Positions 14,002 to 23,182 of a stretch of DNA of 45,885 nucleotides are shown piece after piece. Origin of the DNA: Nostocales cyanobacterium LEGE 11386 (lineage in GTDB: Bacteria > Cyanobacteriota > Cyanobacteriia > Cyanobacteriales > Nostocaceae); NCBI GenBank assembly GCA_015207155.1, contig JADEXK010000049.1:1-45885 (forward strand), written 5' to 3'. The stretch's first letter is position 1. Each line of letters starts with the position of its first letter. A program made the position numbers and the translations under genes. The notes under the pieces are model-generated. The model had not been told where the DNA came from and searched no databases. It worked only from the letters and a program-made list of their open reading frames with translations.

Positions 14002-15378
14002 GTGCTTTTCAGTAAACGTCCAGCTGTCCTTCTGAGTTTGGCTGTTGTTTTCACTGCATTAACAGCCTGTGGTAACAGTCCAACCGCCAAGACCCTTGAG
14101 CAGTCTTTGGCGGCAGATCCCAGACTACAAGATAATCCAGTCAACTTTGGTAAATCTAGGGAAAGTCAACTACAACCAGGGCAAAACCAACCCACAGAGC
14201 AATTACCTGCTGATTTTCCGCAAGAGATCCCCTTATATCCCAATGCCAAATTAGAAAAAGTAACACCTGCTAGTGGCTTAGAAAACAGAGTAGTGACTCG
14301 CTGGCTGAGTGATGACCCCAGCAATTTTATTGCTAGCTTTTATCGTGACCAATTTCAAAAAAGCGATTGGCAAATTTTACAACAGCCAACCGATGAATCA
14401 GGAGATACCTTTGAGGCACGTCGTCACGATTTGCAGGTGAGGGTTTCTATTCAAGCTCAATCAGTGACTAATCCCCAGCCCAATCAACCACAAACAGCCA
14501 CCACATTACTCATTGAGTACGTACCCAATACGACAGCAGCACAATCTACCCAAACTATCAGTCCTCAACCAGATAATCCCAATTTTATAGGTCCAGTGCT
14601 ACCTGACAACTTGGCAACACAGCCAAGCGAAACATCTGGTAGCCAAACAACTACTACAGATACATCAGGATCTCAAAAATTCAACGATCTCGACAAAGCA
14701 CCACAAGAATTGCGACAACACATCCAAGATTTAGCAGCTTTAGGTGTTTTGTCTTTGGAGTCTCAAGCAGCTAAAAGCAATTCTAATGATGCTACAACTA
14801 ATCAATTTGAGCCTGGTAAAACCATCACCCGCCGAGAATACGCTCGTTGGTTAGTTGCAGCTAACAATGCCATGTATGCGAATAATCCAGCTAAACAAAT
14901 TCGCTTGGCATCTGAAAGCACTACACCAGCTTTTAGTGATGTGACAAAAACAGATCCTGATTTTCCAGCAATTCAAGGGTTAGCCGAAACTGGGTTAATT
15001 CCCAGTCCGTTGTCTGGAGATTCGACCGCAGTTTTGTTTCGGCCTGATGCCCCGTTAACACGGGAGAATTTGATTCTGTGGAAAATTCCTCTGGATACTC
15101 GCCAAGCTTTACCTAATGCCAACTTAGAAGCAGTCAAGGAAACTTGGGGTTTCCAAGATACAGGAAAAATCGATCCCAAAGCTTTACGCGCGGTGTTGGC
15201 TGATTTCCAGAATGGTGAACAATCAAATATTCGGCGGGTGTTTGGCTATACAACGCTGTTTCAACCTAAAAAACCAGTTTCTCGGGCTGAGGCTGCTGCT
15301 GCTTTGGGGTATTTCGGCACTCAGGGTGAGGGGATATCGGCTACTGAAGCTTTAAAGTTAACGCGATCGCCGAACTGA
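14002..15378 (+). CDS. SLH-domain lipoprotein
   Basis: A 458-residue protein with a GTG start. Residues 1-23 are a lipoprotein signal (LAVVFTALTAC, C23). Residues about 72-170 form a compact domain (DFPQEIPLYPNAKLEKV, then FYRDQF) of a kind seen in other cyanobacterial envelope proteins; a Q/P/T-rich linker follows to about 225. From about 228 to 450 there are degenerate S-layer homology motifs: LDKAPQELRQHIQDLAALGV, FEPGKTITRREYARWLV, FSDV near 311 and PVSRAEAAAAL near 430. Cyanobacterial SLH domains bind the peptidoglycan-linked layer, so this probably tethers inner surface lipids to the wall. It is followed by a hairpin at 15409. The binding partner is unknown. Confidence 0.8.
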   Translation: MLFSKRPAVLLSLAVVFTALTACGNSPTAKTLEQSLAADPRLQDNPVNFGKSRESQLQPGQNQPTEQLPADFPQEIPLYPNAKLEKVTPASGLENRVVTRWLSDDPSNFIASFYRDQFQKSDWQILQQPTDESGDTFEARRHDLQVRVSIQAQSVTNPQPNQPQTATTLLIEYVPNTTAAQSTQTISPQPDNPNFIGPVLPDNLATQPSETSGSQTTTTDTSGSQKFNDLDKAPQELRQHIQDLAALGVLSLESQAAKSNSNDATTNQFEPGKTITRREYARWLVAANNAMYANNPAKQIRLASESTTPAFSDVTKTDPDFPAIQGLAETGLIPSPLSGDSTAVLFRPDAPLTRENLILWKIPLDTRQALPNANLEAVKETWGFQDTGKIDPKALRAVLADFQNGEQSNIRRVFGYTTLFQPKKPVSRAEAAAALGYFGTQGEGISATEALKLTRSPN

Positions 15379-15408
15379 ACCTTTTGGATTTATTCTACGG
15401 TTAGCAGT

Positions 15409-15431
15409 AGGGTGGGCTATTTTTCCACCCT
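15409..15431 (+). terminator. Weak hairpin downstream of the SLH lipoprotein gene
   Basis: AGGGTGG / CCACCCT with the loop GCTATTTTT, 30 bp after the stop. No T-tract follows, so termination is uncertain. Confidence 0.4.
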
Positions 15432-15445
15432 GACTTGAAAAAGTG

Positions 15446-15462
15446 CTGAGTGCTGAGTAAAA
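15446..15462. repeat. AGTGCTG heptamer repeat
   Basis: GTGCTGAGTGCTGAGT, another member of the heptamer family found at 4.2, 4.4, 5.6, 17.9 and 31.2 kb. The rest of the gap 15463-15755 is AT-rich with no gene seen. Confidence 0.7.
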
Positions 15463-15755
15463 GTCAATGAGTCAGCAAAGTAGATTTTTATTAGTCCTGG
15501 TGTACGCAGTTTATGACGGCTACTAACTTTTTTCATCTCAGCTTTACAATTTCTTGGCAATTGACCTGTAAATGATAAAAATTAGGTAAATCTCTAAATT
15601 TAAATAAATTTAACTTTGTAATATATATTACTTTGATGTTGTAAACATTTTTCGACACAAGTACGTATATACATAATTAGGCGTGCTTGGTTTTGCCATC
15701 ATAAAAAATAAACCGTCATTTACGTGAGTCTCCAACGGAGGCGCACGTTAATTTC

Positions 15756-15905
15756 AACGTGAATTCGATGAACCTCTCCCCAACCCTTCTCCGACGCGGA
15801 GAGGGGCTGAAAATACAAGAAAAATTAGGCTTTTAAAGCCTCTAACGCCACTTGCTACAAGTCGGCAAAGCCGCCCAAAGTAGTGGCTCCTCCTTGTAGG
15901 GACTA
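15756..15905. repeat. Second copy of the AACGTGAATTCGATG dispersed repeat
   Basis: It starts with the same AACGTGAATTCGATGAACCT as the element at 13716 and shares its order of blocks: CCCCAACCC-TCTCCGAC, GAGGGGC, AAAGCCTCTAACGCCAC-TGCTACAA and AGTGGCTCCTCC. The right-hand inverted terminus seen in the other copy is missing, so it is truncated or diverged. Just before it, ACGTGAGTCTCC and GGAGGCGCACGT (15722-15748) form an imperfect hairpin. It ends about 45 bp upstream of the esterase gene and may hold its leader. Confidence 0.7.
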
Positions 15906-15947
15906 CGGTGTACACACAAATCATCTGATTTTACATATACATAAATT

Positions 15948-17033
15948 ATGCACACCAAATTTGTAGCGGTAGGATTTATATTTTTGTCTATTATGTTGCC
16001 ACTGAAAGCTGTGGCTGCAAGTTTCAGCAATTTTTATATATTTGGTGACAGTCTTTCCGATACAGGAAATGTTTTTAACTTTACTCAAAGCTTAGGGAAT
16101 CCGGTACCAATCATACCCCCAAATCCACCATACTTTAATGGACGCTTTTCTAACAATAAAATTTGGGTGGACTACGTTGGAGATGCGCTTAATTTACAAC
16201 CTATTCCATCCATTGCCTTGGGTATTCCTCCCTTTAATAGTACTATTCTCAACCAAAGTATCAACTTCGCTGTTGGTGGTGCTAGTTCTGGTGTCGGTAA
16301 TGCTGTTGTTCCTAATGCACCTTTACCGGGAGTATTGGAGCAAGTAGGTTTATTTACGCAACCTTTCCTAGCAACTAATCAGCAGACTGACCCCAATGCT
16401 CTATATGCTGTGTGGGGAGGTGGAAATGATTATGTGTTTGGTACAAATCCTGATCCTAGTCAAACAGTTCAGAACTTGTTAAATGCAATCAGTTTGCTAT
16501 CTACATCTGGTGCTAAAAATATCATGGTGTTTAACTTACCAGATTTGGGTAGAACTCCTTTTGCATTAGCCAACGGGCAATCCCAAAACTTAACTGATTT
16601 AACAATTGGACACAACAGCAGATTAGCAGCAAACCTCAACATATTCAGTAACAATCCTGAAATTAATCTAATTTATGTTGATGTGTTTTCCCTATTTAAT
16701 CGAGTGTTGGACAATCCAGGAGCATTTGGTTTTACCAATGTTACTACACCTTGTGTAGTTGGAGACTTTGTTAACATAATAAGTGTATGTGATAATAATC
16801 AACAAAATGATTTTCTGTTCTTTGATGGTGTGCATCCTACAACATACGCTCATCGTCTAGTAGCAGGTGCAGCACTGGCAGCTATTCCCGAACCTTCGGC
16901 AGCTTTGGGAATGTTAGCACTTGGTGTTTTAGGTACAGTCAAAGTCCTCAAGCGCCAACAAAAAAAGTTAATGTCAACATCAGCACATCGGGTTCTTGCC
17001 ACACCATCATCTCGTTCAATGATTGAAAACTAA
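15948..17033 (+). CDS. GDSL/SGNH-type esterase-lipase with PEP-CTERM-like sorting signal
   Basis: A 361-residue secreted protein with a signal peptide (residues 1-24, ending AVAA). SGNH catalytic blocks: S35 in IFGDSLSDTGN, G110 in FAVGGASS, N160 in WGGGNDY, and D293/H296 in FFDGVHPTTYAHRL. Such enzymes hydrolyse lipid, acyl or acetyl esters; the substrate here is unknown. Residues 313-335 read IPEPSAALGMLALGVLGTV followed by a K/R cluster, which is a PEP-CTERM sorting signal (VPEP, hydrophobic stretch, basic end). Unusually about 25 more residues follow the basic cluster, whereas the signal normally ends there. The gene converges on the methyltransferase with only 8 bp between. Confidence 0.87.
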   Translation: MHTKFVAVGFIFLSIMLPLKAVAASFSNFYIFGDSLSDTGNVFNFTQSLGNPVPIIPPNPPYFNGRFSNNKIWVDYVGDALNLQPIPSIALGIPPFNSTILNQSINFAVGGASSGVGNAVVPNAPLPGVLEQVGLFTQPFLATNQQTDPNALYAVWGGGNDYVFGTNPDPSQTVQNLLNAISLLSTSGAKNIMVFNLPDLGRTPFALANGQSQNLTDLTIGHNSRLAANLNIFSNNPEINLIYVDVFSLFNRVLDNPGAFGFTNVTTPCVVGDFVNIISVCDNNQQNDFLFFDGVHPTTYAHRLVAGAALAAIPEPSAALGMLALGVLGTVKVLKRQQKKLMSTSAHRVLATPSSRSMIEN

Positions 17034-17041
17034 TTTCTGGT

Positions 17042-17788
17042 TCATTGGTAAAAGCATAATAATTGTGTGGTTTCTAAGGGGTCAGAATAAATACTCTCAA
17101 AACGAGTAAAATTTTGCTTCTGGGCGAGTTCGTATAAGGTAGCCTGAGTTTCAGGGAAATCACTCGACGTCATATGTTCTTCAACCATTGAAAACTCTTG
17201 AGAAGAGAGTAAAGACCAGGATTGACGAACGTTTTCTAGGTAGCGTCTAATGTAAGATTCTCGGGTTTCTTCTGCTCTACGAACAATGTCAATCACAATC
17301 ACAACACCGCCTGTATTGAGAAGGTGAAAAAGCTGACCCATAATCCAATCTTTTTGCTCAGAATTGAAGTGATGGAGAGCAAAAGAAGTCATAATCACAT
17401 CGAAACTATTATCTTGACTTTGTACTAATTCATCAACAAATTTAGAGAAATCTTCTTTAATAAAGGTTTTTTTACAAGGAATAAGTGCCATGTTCGATTG
17501 AGCAATCTCCAGTGCTACCTTAGAGAGGTCAATCCCCTGATAAGAAGCAATTTTGGTATTTAATACAGCCTGGCAAGTGAAGCTAGCATCACCACAGCCA
17601 AGATCTAGCATGGCAAAAGGCTGGGGAAAATATTCAATCAGAAATTTTTGCAGGACGCCGTAAATTTCACGGTGTCCCATATAGTTATTATTTAAAGCTT
17701 TTTGATAAAGTTTCCACTGGTCATTGAAGAATTCATTTACTGAAGCAGATGGGTTTTTATGGTTTTTGAGATGAGTCATAATTTGCAT
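17042..17788 (-). CDS. Class I SAM-dependent methyltransferase
   Basis: This 248-residue protein contains the SAM-binding motif I MLDLGCGDASF (60-70), a second acidic motif near YQGIDLSKVALEIAQ, and the motif IV region VIMTSFALHHF followed by LLNTGGVVIVIDIVRR. It belongs to the broad Methyltransf_25 type; there is no clue to the substrate. M4 is an alternative start. There is no partner gene; it stands alone between a convergent esterase and a divergent-side repeat region. Confidence 0.82.
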   Translation of the reverse strand: MQIMTHLKNHKNPSASVNEFFNDQWKLYQKALNNNYMGHREIYGVLQKFLIEYFPQPFAMLDLGCGDASFTCQAVLNTKIASYQGIDLSKVALEIAQSNMALIPCKKTFIKEDFSKFVDELVQSQDNSFDVIMTSFALHHFNSEQKDWIMGQLFHLLNTGGVVIVIDIVRRAEETRESYIRRYLENVRQSWSLLSSQEFSMVEEHMTSSDFPETQATLYELAQKQNFTRFESIYSDPLETTQLLCFYQ

Positions 17789-17880
17789 ATTTTCCTAATA
17801 ATATGTAATTATAAGGAAATTTTTAGATTGATTGTGCTAATTAACTCATATCTATGCACCTATCGAGAAAACCAATGAAA

Positions 17881-17909
17881 AGTGCTGAGTAAAGAAAGCA
17901 CTCAGCACT
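17881..17909. repeat. Inverted AGTGCTGAGT repeat (10-bp perfect stem)
   Basis: AGTGCTGAGT (17881-17890) and ACTCAGCACT (17900-17909) are exact reverse complements separated by 9 nt. Same heptamer family as at 4.2-5.6 and 31.2 kb. Confidence 0.75.
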
Positions 17910-17914
17910 GAATA

Positions 17915-17950
17915 GATAAAAATAACTAGCCCGCCTTCGCGGGCGTAGTT
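17915..17950 (-). terminator. Rho-independent terminator of the SLH-fasciclin gene
   Basis: On the minus strand the order is AACTAC-GCCCGC-GAAG-GCGGGC-TAGTT followed by ATTTTTAT: a GC-rich stem, a tetraloop and a T-rich tail, about 40 bp after the stop at 17986. A second small hairpin, CAGACT-TT-AGTCTG (17961-17974), lies in between. Confidence 0.75.
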
Positions 17951-17985
17951 AGTGTAATGACAGACTTTAGTCTGAGCAAAATCAT

Positions 17986-19632
17986 TTAGAAGTTGTAGCC
18001 AATCCCCAATAGCAGCCCGACATCAGTTCCATCCAAAAAAGCTGCATTTACGCCACCGGTGGCCGTAAAGCGATCGCCTAAAGGCACATCTACACCACCA
18101 GTTAACAATAAACCAACATCAGAGCCGCCGCCAGTTTCAATAGCTACGCCAGCACCTAAGTAAGGAGATATTGAGAATTGTTGTCCACCCAAGGGATCTG
18201 CTGAACGTGGAGAAAAATCTAAAGTTACGGGAACCAGAAACAGGGTATCACCCCCAAATATCACCGATGGTCGCACCGAGATAGTACGTGTCAGCCCAAT
18301 TTTGCTGATAACTGCAAAGTTACTTTCGCCAAGAGATGAATCACCACTTAAACCAAGGTTACCTGCGGCACCAACATAGCTAGAGCCGCCACGGGTAGTT
18401 CTACCTAACGTTACATCATTAGTGGGTTCTGCCGGTGGTTGCTGGCTAACTCCCAGGTCAGGTGGGATGAGAACTTCGTTAATTACATGGATCACACCAT
18501 TGCTGGCTTGGACGTTCGGCTGGATCACGTTTGCATCGTTGACCGCAATTTGATTGGTAGCAGCATCAACTTTAATGTTGACAGGTGTATCTTCAAACGT
18601 TTTCAATTCTCCAGCAGCAAGTTGATTAGCAGTTAGTTCACCAGGAACCACATGATATCTCAAAATCTTAATCAGTAATTCTCTGTTCTCGGGTTGCTGT
18701 AACTCTTGTAGAGTACCAGCAGGTAAAGCCGCGAATGCTTCATCCGTAGGAGCAAAAACTGTGTAAGGGCCTGGTTGTTGCAGAATACTTGCTAAACCTG
18801 CTGTCTTTAATAAAGAAGTCAAGTTTGTAAAAGAATCACTCGATGCAGCCAGAGAAACAATATCTTGAGCAGTTTGAGGTGCATCAGCAGCCCTAACTAT
18901 ATAAGTAGCCGCCGGCTCATTGCTAGCCAGAGCTTGCATTTGTCCCTGCCTAACTAGAGCTTGATACAAAATTGCTGCTGCTTCGGCACGAGTTAAAGGA
19001 TCTAACGGATTGAGTCGGTTGACATTTGGATAGTTAACGACGATATTGGCTTGTGTTGCTGCTGCGACACTATCCAACGCATAATTGGGGATTGCTGAAG
19101 CATCTGTGTAGTAAGTATTCACAACGCCTAAGGCATTTTCACTAGTTTGCAAACCTAAACCATTGGTTAAAGCAACAATCGCCTGAACCTTGGGAATTTG
19201 CTGATTGGGTAAAAACACATTTCCTGGATAGCCTGCCATAAATCCAGTTTCGTAGGCTTCCTGAATTGCCGAAGTTGCCCAAAAACCAGCTGGAACATCT
19301 GTAAATCCGCCTGGACTTATTTGCCGAACCGGGTTTTGATTAAAAGCTTGTTGAATCATTGCCGCAAATTCAGCCCGGCTCACTGGTTGATTTGGCTTAA
19401 AAGTGCCATCAGGAAATCCAGAAATGATGTTTCTTTCCGCTAGGGCTTGAATGAATGGACGTGCCCAATAATCTGAGCCAATATCAGATAAATTAGCAGC
19501 GACAGTTGATGAGGGAGAGCTAGTTTGAGCTGAAGTTGGACCAGAAACTATTACGGGGTTGATTGTGGCAACTGTGACTCCCAAAACTAGTAAACTTGTG
19601 CTTGTTGATGACCAACGTAAGAAATTAATCAT
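17986..19632 (-). CDS. SLH - fasciclin (FAS1) - outer-membrane barrel-like protein
   Basis: 548 residues with a strong ribosome binding site (GGAGGAT, 19639-19645). Residues 1-36 are a signal peptide. Three SLH repeats lie at about 47-95 (DIGSDYWARPFIQALAERNI), 110-155 (DVPAGFWATSAIQEAYETGF) and 170-225. A complete FAS1 domain follows at about 255-391, with TVFAPTDEAFAALP, ILRYHVVPGEL and VIHVINEVLIP. The last ~145 residues are alternating, glycine-rich, strand-like segments ending in GIGYNF; a terminal Phe is the usual signal for outer-membrane barrel assembly. FAS1 domains are adhesive or glycan-binding. The combination would link peptidoglycan and outer membrane and present FAS1; this is inference. 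It has its own terminator. Confidence 0.85.
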   Translation of the reverse strand: MINFLRWSSTSTSLLVLGVTVATINPVIVSGPTSAQTSSPSSTVAANLSDIGSDYWARPFIQALAERNIISGFPDGTFKPNQPVSRAEFAAMIQQAFNQNPVRQISPGGFTDVPAGFWATSAIQEAYETGFMAGYPGNVFLPNQQIPKVQAIVALTNGLGLQTSENALGVVNTYYTDASAIPNYALDSVAAATQANIVVNYPNVNRLNPLDPLTRAEAAAILYQALVRQGQMQALASNEPAATYIVRAADAPQTAQDIVSLAASSDSFTNLTSLLKTAGLASILQQPGPYTVFAPTDEAFAALPAGTLQELQQPENRELLIKILRYHVVPGELTANQLAAGELKTFEDTPVNIKVDAATNQIAVNDANVIQPNVQASNGVIHVINEVLIPPDLGVSQQPPAEPTNDVTLGRTTRGGSSYVGAAGNLGLSGDSSLGESNFAVISKIGLTRTISVRPSVIFGGDTLFLVPVTLDFSPRSADPLGGQQFSISPYLGAGVAIETGGGSDVGLLLTGGVDVPLGDRFTATGGVNAAFLDGTDVGLLLGIGYNF

Positions 19633-20453
19633 GAAAATATCCTCCAGAAAAAATCGAAAAACTTTGTATGTCAGCCTGATTAGGTAAGCGTAGGCGTATG
19701 ACTGTTTGGTTTATTTGAATATGCAAAATTATGAATGCTGTCTGTTAACTCTTAAAATTCAAAAGCTTTGAGGACATAATTATTTGTTCCTAAAACACAC
19801 CTATGAATTTGTCAGTTCCTTGACTGTGGACAATTAGCAGGAGGATAGGTTTTTGATAGCTATTGAGGCATAATTACCAAAAAAACCTTATGCCCAACTT
19901 AGATAGGGCATCTAAATAATATTAAAAAACACAGATTTTTTCACAAATCCACCAATAATATTCTCAGATTTGACTCAATTACACAACTAGCTTAAGGTCA
20001 AACCTTGATTTTTTTTCTCTTCCTTTAGATAGTTGACTACACCAGTAAATTTATTTTTTGAGCTAAAAATTAGTACTTTACTTGAGGATTTTAGTAGGAA
20101 TCCAACCAAATATTTTCAATTTATTTTCCAGAAATTGGCATAAAGTAAATTATTTGTTTTTTGATTCGGCGGCTAACTATTTTTGCTTTTAATATTAAAA
20201 ATTGCAGGTTTTTTAGTAATAATATTTAAATGGTTTAATTAGAAAGTTATGTATTAATTTTATGTTGTTAACAACTATAAAGATTCTCGGCTTATTTAGT
20301 GACAAAATGCCTTGAGAAAGGACATAATTTCCGGTAAGCTGATGACGAGGTTAAATTATACCTACTGAAATTTGAGGGCAAGCATCAAATACATACTAAT
20401 GTAGTCACAAACCTTACATAAATGGACAAAATTTAGTCTTAAGGGCGGTAAAA
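19633..20453. other. Long AT-rich intergenic region (820 bp) between divergent genes
   Basis: It separates two divergent genes (SLH-fasciclin, minus; MlaE, plus), so it must contain both promoters. I see no supported reading frame, tRNA or inverted repeat of note. AT content is high, particularly at 19990-20290. Confidence 0.5.
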
Positions 20454-21227
20454 TTGCAAACAAAAAAAAAATTAGAGCAATTGTGGATTGTACGCTGTTT
20501 TGCCGCAGTGCTGCTCTTTGGTCAAGTTTTACTGCACTTACTCCAAGGAAAAACTTACTACCGCAAGATTTTGGAGCACATGGTGACAGCCGGGCCTGCT
20601 TCTATCTCTCCAGTTTTGCTGGTGAGCGGGTTTGCGGGTATGATTTTTACCATTCAGACCGCTAGAGAATTAGTCCGCTTTGGTGCTGTTGGTAGTGTAG
20701 GAGGTGCTTTTGCATTAGCTTTTTGCAGAGAATTAGCACCACTTTTAACAGCTAGTATTATTGCCGGACAAGTAGGTTCTGCTTTTGCCGCAGAAATAGG
20801 TGCAATGCGAGTAACAGAGCAAATTGATGCACTTTATATGCTCAGAACAAATCCGATTGATTATTTAGTGCTTCCTCGAGTAATTGCTTGCTTTTTGATG
20901 ATGCCAATTCTGATGGTTTTTGCTTTAGTTATGGGCATCGCTGGCGGAGTTTTTGCTGCATCACAGTTTTTCCAGATTGTTCCAGAGGCATTTTTGGAAT
21001 CGGTCAGAACTTTTTTAGAACCATCAGATTTACTTATGGTTTTACTAAAAGGGTTTATTTTTGGAACGATAGTTGCTGTCAATGGCTGTAGTTGGGGCTT
21101 AACTACCAAAGGAGGAGCAAAAGAGGTAGGAGAATCAGCCACAACAGCAGTTGTCACTACTTGGGTATCAATTTTTATCATGGACTTTTTTCTCTCCTTG
21201 ATGCTGCTTGACAAGCCCACATTGTAA
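20454..21227 (+). CDS. MlaE-family ABC lipid transporter permease
   Basis: 257 residues starting with TTG at 20454 behind AAGGGCGG. The protein is an MlaE/TGD1-type permease: an amphipathic N-terminal segment, then about five membrane helices, with the family signature in VTAGPASISPVLLVSGFAGMI, the central FCRELAPLLTASIIAGQVGSAFAAEIGAMRVTEQIDAL and MRTNPIDYLVLPRVIAC. MlaE permeases work with an MlaF ATPase and an MCE-domain MlaD protein to move phospholipids between inner and outer membrane. Neither partner is adjacent here, so the complex must be assembled from elsewhere, which is common in cyanobacteria. Confidence 0.93.
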   Translation: MQTKKKLEQLWIVRCFAAVLLFGQVLLHLLQGKTYYRKILEHMVTAGPASISPVLLVSGFAGMIFTIQTARELVRFGAVGSVGGAFALAFCRELAPLLTASIIAGQVGSAFAAEIGAMRVTEQIDALYMLRTNPIDYLVLPRVIACFLMMPILMVFALVMGIAGGVFAASQFFQIVPEAFLESVRTFLEPSDLLMVLLKGFIFGTIVAVNGCSWGLTTKGGAKEVGESATTAVVTTWVSIFIMDFFLSLMLLDKPTL

Positions 21228-21553
21228 ACTAACATGTCAAATCAAGGTGTACCATGCTAAAAAAGAACATGGGCACTGGCATACTGTTGATCAACTGGAT
21301 TTTTATCAGCTAATAGGGCAAAAACCAAATTAGCTTAATGCAGGAAACTCAGTTTATTTAGTTATCTGTCATCATTTACAGTATAAATATTTATATAAGA
21401 TTTAAAGTATTATATTGTACACAAAAATAATCTTGTTTTTGTAGCAATTAATTCGTTATAAAAAATTGCCTAAAATTACTTTTGAACGAGCCATTAATAA
21501 ATTTGATTGTTATATTGTACTAAGATAAATATTCTGGTGAGGATGGTAAAGCT
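21228..21553. other. AT-rich intergenic region (326 bp)
   Basis: It contains one possible 19-codon frame (21254-21313, MLKKNMGTGI...) behind AAGG, unsupported by any homology I know. Otherwise only AT-rich leader sequence of the next gene is visible. Confidence 0.4.
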
Positions 21554-22273
21554 GTGCGTAATGATTTACATGGCTTAGAGATTAGTCAGAAAGACCTGCG
21601 AAAGTTGACTAATTTACCTGTTAAAGATGAATTAATTATTATTAGCAATCCTTTAAAAGAATTTGGGAAAAAAATTATAAATAAAATTAAAGGATCTGAA
21701 GGAGCTACAGTAATTTTTATTAGCTGTTCTATCTTTGTGTTTAGCTATTTAATTTTTGATATTATCATTAGACTCTTTGCTACCTGGATTACAATGCCGT
21801 CATGGCTTCTATTAATAATATTATGCTTTTGGGGTGGAGGTATTACACAGATTATTTTGTATGTTCTATGGTGGCAAAGACTGAAAATCTTGCATAAAAA
21901 TATGACAAATTCTCTAGAAATACTTTTAAATGATGTAGATAGATATAATGCTGTCATCAAAGCAATACATATCAATGATCAAATAGAAGAAGCTGGTAAT
22001 CCAGAAGTAATTATTAAGGAAAGAAAGAAGGTTATTGCAGCATTAAAGCTGACAAAAACTGATTTAATTCGGGCTTTAAAAACAGAAAGAATTTTGAGAG
22101 AAAATAAAAATTTTATTATTCAGAATACAGAGCTATTTGTGAATAATTTAGCAACTTTAACGGCAATGCAAGTTACAGAACAAGCTACCGAGCATGGTAG
22201 GTTACTGAATGAAGCATTAGAAATTGCATTAGATGTGCAACTGGAAATGAAGAGGTTGCAAACCCAACGCTAA
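21554..22273 (+). CDS. Hypothetical membrane protein with C-terminal coiled coil
   Basis: A 239-residue protein that I do not recognise. The start is GTG at 21554. After about 50 hydrophilic residues come two hydrophobic segments (about 50-75, ATVIFISCSIFVFSYLIFD; and about 80-107, with WLLLIILCFWGGGI), then a long charged helical region from about 110 to 239 with heptad-like spacing (NSLEILLNDVDRYNAVIKAI and RALKTERILREN). This predicts a membrane-anchored protein with a cytoplasmic or periplasmic coiled coil. It lies between MlaE and DUF1350 genes on the same strand, but spacing over 140 bp on the downstream side and 320 bp on the upstream side argues against a tight operon. Confidence 0.75.
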   Translation: MRNDLHGLEISQKDLRKLTNLPVKDELIIISNPLKEFGKKIINKIKGSEGATVIFISCSIFVFSYLIFDIIIRLFATWITMPSWLLLIILCFWGGGITQIILYVLWWQRLKILHKNMTNSLEILLNDVDRYNAVIKAIHINDQIEEAGNPEVIIKERKKVIAALKLTKTDLIRALKTERILRENKNFIIQNTELFVNNLATLTAMQVTEQATEHGRLLNEALEIALDVQLEMKRLQTQR

Positions 22274-22414
22274 AACTAATACATCTGTGAAATTGGTTTG
22301 AATGTCAGTCAAGAGCCAGGCTGACCATAATCATAGCTTTTTTCATCAAGCACCCCACCGTTGCAATCCACGGTCTAACATAAAGAGGTGTGCATTTAGC
22401 GATCGCCTATAGGT

Positions 22415-23182
22415 ATGGACTGGAAAGAAATAAGAGGTAACTGGGTACTCATTCCCCGAAATCCCGTCGGTATCATCCATTTCCTGGGAGGTGCATTTGT
22501 CGCCACTGCACCTCATCTGACTTACCGTTGGTTACTAGAACAACTGGCAAATAAGGGATATGTGATTATCGCCACGCCATTTGTTAACACTTTGGATCAT
22601 GCGGCGATCGCTAAAACTGTACTGCTGAACTTTGAGCGCACCCTAGAACGATTACAAGACTCAGCAGCATTACGCAAGGTCTACCTCCCTACCTACGGAC
22701 TGGGACACAGTATGGGTTGTAAACTTCACTTGCTCATAGGTAGTCTCTTTGGTGTAGAACGTGCCGGCAATATTTTAATCTCCTTCAATAACTACGCGGC
22801 GAAAGAGGCTATTCCTTTAGTAGAACAGTTCAACTCTACTTTGCAGATTGAATTTACCCCCTCTCCTTGGGAAACTAACCAACTTGTACAGGAACGCTAC
22901 AATATCCGGCGCAATTTATTAATCAAATTTAGCAACGACACCATTGACCAATCAGCAGCTTTAACCAAAATCTTACAAGTACGCTTTCCGGAGATGGTAA
23001 CGGTACAAACTTTACCAGGAACGCATACCACACCCTTAGGTCAAGACATTAAATGGCAACCAGGAGCATCATTCACTCCCTTGGATGCCTTAGGTCAATG
23101 GTTTAGACAAGAAGTGTACCGCGATTTAAATCAGCTAAAACGCGCCATTCTCTTATGGATAAATCCGCTTTCACCTCCATAA
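22415..23182 (+). CDS. DUF1350 family protein (alpha/beta-hydrolase-like)
   Basis: This 255-residue protein belongs to DUF1350, a family of cyanobacteria and plastids. Characteristic segments: VLIPRNPVGIIHFLGGAFVATAPHL, YVIIATPFVNTLDHAAIA and the GLGHSMGCKLHLL block near residue 105, whose G-H-S-M-G is the nucleophile elbow of alpha/beta hydrolases. A serine nucleophile is thus plausible; candidates for the acid and histidine (PGTHTTPLGQD near residue 208) are also seen. Function is not established. A GCGATCGC octamer sits 17 bp before the start. Confidence 0.88.
   Translation: MDWKEIRGNWVLIPRNPVGIIHFLGGAFVATAPHLTYRWLLEQLANKGYVIIATPFVNTLDHAAIAKTVLLNFERTLERLQDSAALRKVYLPTYGLGHSMGCKLHLLIGSLFGVERAGNILISFNNYAAKEAIPLVEQFNSTLQIEFTPSPWETNQLVQERYNIRRNLLIKFSNDTIDQSAALTKILQVRFPEMVTVQTLPGTHTTPLGQDIKWQPGASFTPLDALGQWFRQEVYRDLNQLKRAILLWINPLSPP

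Noticed and set aside
13983..14015. 10-codon ATG frame overlapping the start of the SLH lipoprotein gene
   Set aside because: Could be a leader peptide, but it has no clear ribosome site and no regulatory residues; the GTG start at 14002 fits the lipoprotein signal.
21254..21313. 19-codon frame MLKKNMGTGI... behind AAGG
   Set aside because: Too short to judge; hydrophobic end is suggestive of a small membrane peptide but there is no supporting evidence.
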